Shown here piece after piece: positions 30,382-32,061 of a stretch of DNA of 32,061 nt. The position numbers and the translations under genes are program-made. Under the pieces are notes generated by a model, which was not told the DNA's origin, searched no databases, and saw nothing but the letters and a program-made list of their open reading frames with translations. Each line of letters begins with the position of its first letter. Within the stretch, counting starts at the first letter, position 1. This DNA comes from RXOA01 sp964554715 (GTDB lineage: Bacteria > Bipolaricaulota > Bipolaricaulia > UBA7950 > UBA9294): positions 1 to 32,061 of the forward strand of contig CAZKPU010000013.1 of NCBI GenBank assembly GCA_964554715.1, given 5' to 3'.

Positions 30382-32061
30382 CTACACGGTGCCCAGGGTT
30401 TGGAAGGCGTGCAGCTCTTCATCGATCCGTTTCGCCTCGTTTTCCGGAAGCGGCGAGTAGGCTTCCCTTGCCGCCTTGGACGCTTCGTCATCGCGATAGC
30501 GCTCCATGTCGGCAGCCGCCGCGGGAAGTCCCAGCTCAATAAGTCGGGCATGGGTCGGAACCGCAGTTTCGAGATCCCATCCCCGCGCCTTGTAGTATTG
30601 ATCGAGCATGTACTCTAGATTGACCTTGTTTCCTTGACTCGCACGTCCGTCACACTCCAGCGGCTCGTCGGTGAACCGCTTGGGGAGGTTGTCGTCAGGG
30701 CGTCGGATTCCTTCACGAACATTGAAGCACCGCTCGATGTTGACGATCCGCTCGCCGGCCTTTTGGAGCTCCTTCCGATCGACGTCCCATCCGGTGGCGG
30801 CGTTGACCAGCTCGGCGATGTACGGAATGAAGTCCATGCACACAAGCGTGTTCTTGCAGACCTCGAGACCGTCGGAGACGGCGCACCAATCGCCCGACCA
30901 CTTCACGAGCACACCCTTGCCGTGATACTCGAGCCGCAGCGCCGTTTCGGGGATGCCAAACCACTCTTCTCCGATCTTCGGATCGCCCTTGAGTTCGAAG
31001 TACGGTTCGGAGCGCAGATGATCTCCGCCGCGATCCGCCGTGGCGTAAGTCAGGCCGTAGCCGACCATCCCCCGCGGCTCGCCGTTGATGATCTCCAGCC
31101 CCTTCACGTGCATCGCGTACTCCTCGGAACCTCGCCCGAGCCGCTCTGCTGCCTTGCGAACGCCGTCGCCGAGCAAGTCGCCGATTCCCTCACGGTGGGC
31201 CATCTTCTTCATCAGCGCCAGTGCGGTGTCGTGGTTGCCCCACGAAAGATCCAACCCGTCGCAATCGGCGCTCGAGATGATCCCCCGCTGGTTGAGCTCC
31301 ATCAGCCACGAGATGAGTTCGCCGACGACAATCTCATCCATCCCGTACTCGTTGCATAGATGGTTCGCATACAGCATGAACTCCGGATCATCGGAGCCCA
31401 TACGTGAAGCGAAGCACGCCATCGCTTCGTACTCCGGACCTTCGCCACGCATCTTGAACTTGCCGGTCGGCACGGATGCGTAGCGGCTGCAGTGGAGCGA
31501 ACAGCCGAAGCACGCCTTGCTCTTGGTGTTGTACTGATCGCGAAGCGCCTCGCCTTCCCACAGGTGCGCCGTCGGCTGATATCCCGTCTGGAAATGGTTG
31601 ACGGTGAGGAACCCCTCTTCGTTCAGCCAGCGAACGTTCTGTGTGGTCCCCATCGTCGCTCGAGCCACATACTGGGCGTTGACGCGGATCAGTTCCTTGA
31701 TCCGCCGGTTCAATGCGTGGAAGCGCTCCGGATCGAAGATGTTGAGCGATCCCGTGCCGCGAACCGCGATCGCCTTGACGTTCTTCGATCCGAGGATCGA
31801 GCCGGTGCCGGTCCTCGCCGCAGCTCGCGCAAGGTTGAAGAACGTGCTGGCGAAATTCACACCGTGGTCAGCGGCGGTTCCGGTCGAGAGCACCTGGATC
31901 GAGCCGTCGCCGAGTTCGCTGCGGATCGCTCGCGTTGCCTCGCCGACTGTCCCCCCCCACAAGTGCCGCGCATCGTGGAAGGTAATCCTGTCGTCATCGA
32001 TGAAAATGTAGACTGGGTCTTCCGACTTCCCTTCGACGATCACCTGGTCGTAGCCGGCAAA
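30382..32061 (-). CDS. Aldehyde:ferredoxin oxidoreductase, C-terminal part (AOR paralogue 3)
   Basis: A partial AOR-family gene whose 5' end lies beyond the right edge; the frame is open to the last base and the protein text upstream of the first possible start (FAGYDQVIVEGKSEDPVY) is typical AOR sequence. About 560 residues are present, so only some 100 are missing. The cluster ligands are in CFGCSLHC, and the fourth cysteine in DGLEVC. GPEYEA and GGDHL, the active-site glutamate and histidine regions, are intact, and CNEYGMDEIV is the pterin loop. It should be catalytic. It differs clearly from the two AORs of the first cluster and has no adjacent ferredoxin gene within the window. It heads the visible part of the hydantoinase operon. 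Confidence 0.92.
   Translation of the reverse strand, partial: FAGYDQVIVEGKSEDPVYIFIDDDRITFHDARHLWGGTVGEATRAIRSELGDGSIQVLSTGTAADHGVNFASTFFNLARAAARTGTGSILGSKNVKAIAVRGTGSLNIFDPERFHALNRRIKELIRVNAQYVARATMGTTQNVRWLNEEGFLTVNHFQTGYQPTAHLWEGEALRDQYNTKSKACFGCSLHCSRYASVPTGKFKMRGEGPEYEAMACFASRMGSDDPEFMLYANHLCNEYGMDEIVVGELISWLMELNQRGIISSADCDGLDLSWGNHDTALALMKKMAHREGIGDLLGDGVRKAAERLGRGSEEYAMHVKGLEIINGEPRGMVGYGLTYATADRGGDHLRSEPYFELKGDPKIGEEWFGIPETALRLEYHGKGVLVKWSGDWCAVSDGLEVCKNTLVCMDFIPYIAELVNAATGWDVDRKELQKAGERIVNIERCFNVREGIRRPDDNLPKRFTDEPLECDGRASQGNKVNLEYMLDQYYKARGWDLETAVPTHARLIELGLPAAAADMERYRDDEASKAAREAYSPLPENEAKRIDEELHAFQTLGTV

Noticed and set aside
1..32061. CRISPR arrays, insertion sequences, integrases, rRNA genes
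   Set aside because: No regularly spaced repeats, transposase or integrase text, terminal inverted repeats, or rRNA sequence could be seen on either strand.

Overview
This is bacterial DNA, roughly 57-60 % G+C by eye. The evidence is consensus Shine-Dalgarno sites (AAGGAGG-like), sigma-70-type promoters, IclR and GntR regulators, and RimO. Three tungsten/molybdenum aldehyde:ferredoxin oxidoreductase (AOR) family genes, a 16-cysteine ferredoxin, an iron-sulfur flavoprotein and a 2-oxoacid:ferredoxin oxidoreductase gamma subunit point to an anaerobe that runs its carbon metabolism through ferredoxin. I cannot fix the phylum from the sequence; an uncultured anaerobic lineage such as Bipolaricaulota would fit but is only a guess. 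Two runs of N (9393-9402 and 11231-11330) show a draft scaffold.

Region 1 (1-11230, all minus strand) reads from right to left as one regulon: promoter and possible operator, an IclR regulator, a single-domain sugar-ABC ATPase, a DUF917 (hydantoinase-related) protein, an iron-sulfur flavoprotein, a ribose-type binding protein bracketed by hairpins, its permease, a divergent AOR-like protein, a 4x[4Fe-4S] ferredoxin, a canonical AOR, KDPG aldolase, and KDG kinase running off the left edge. Several junctions overlap (ATGA, GTGA or 11-17 nt). The inferred job is uptake of a sugar or sugar derivative, ferredoxin-linked oxidation by an AOR/ferredoxin complex, then entry through 2-keto-3-deoxygluconate, KDPG, pyruvate and glyceraldehyde-3-phosphate.

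Region 2 (11331-23744) is housekeeping and accessory: a LonB-type protease divergent from a tandem-HKD phospholipase-D-like exported protein, with overlapping -10 elements between them; an NfeD membrane protease followed by a small zinc-ribbon membrane protein; a lone ribbon-helix-helix regulator; a HAD hydrolase and an unknown protein; a small four-helix membrane protein; free methionine-(R)-sulfoxide reductase overlapping an MFS transporter; RimO; and a B3/4-domain protein.

Region 3 (23745-32061) is a second catabolic cluster. A FadR-type GntR regulator (plus strand) converges on a tightly coupled minus-strand operon that enters from the right edge: a third AOR (partial), an orphan 2-oxoacid:ferredoxin oxidoreductase gamma subunit, an amidohydrolase, and hydantoinase/oxoprolinase subunits A and B. 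Both catabolic clusters thus pair AOR-type redox enzymes with hydantoinase-related proteins next to their own one-component regulator. This pairing is the most unusual theme in the window.
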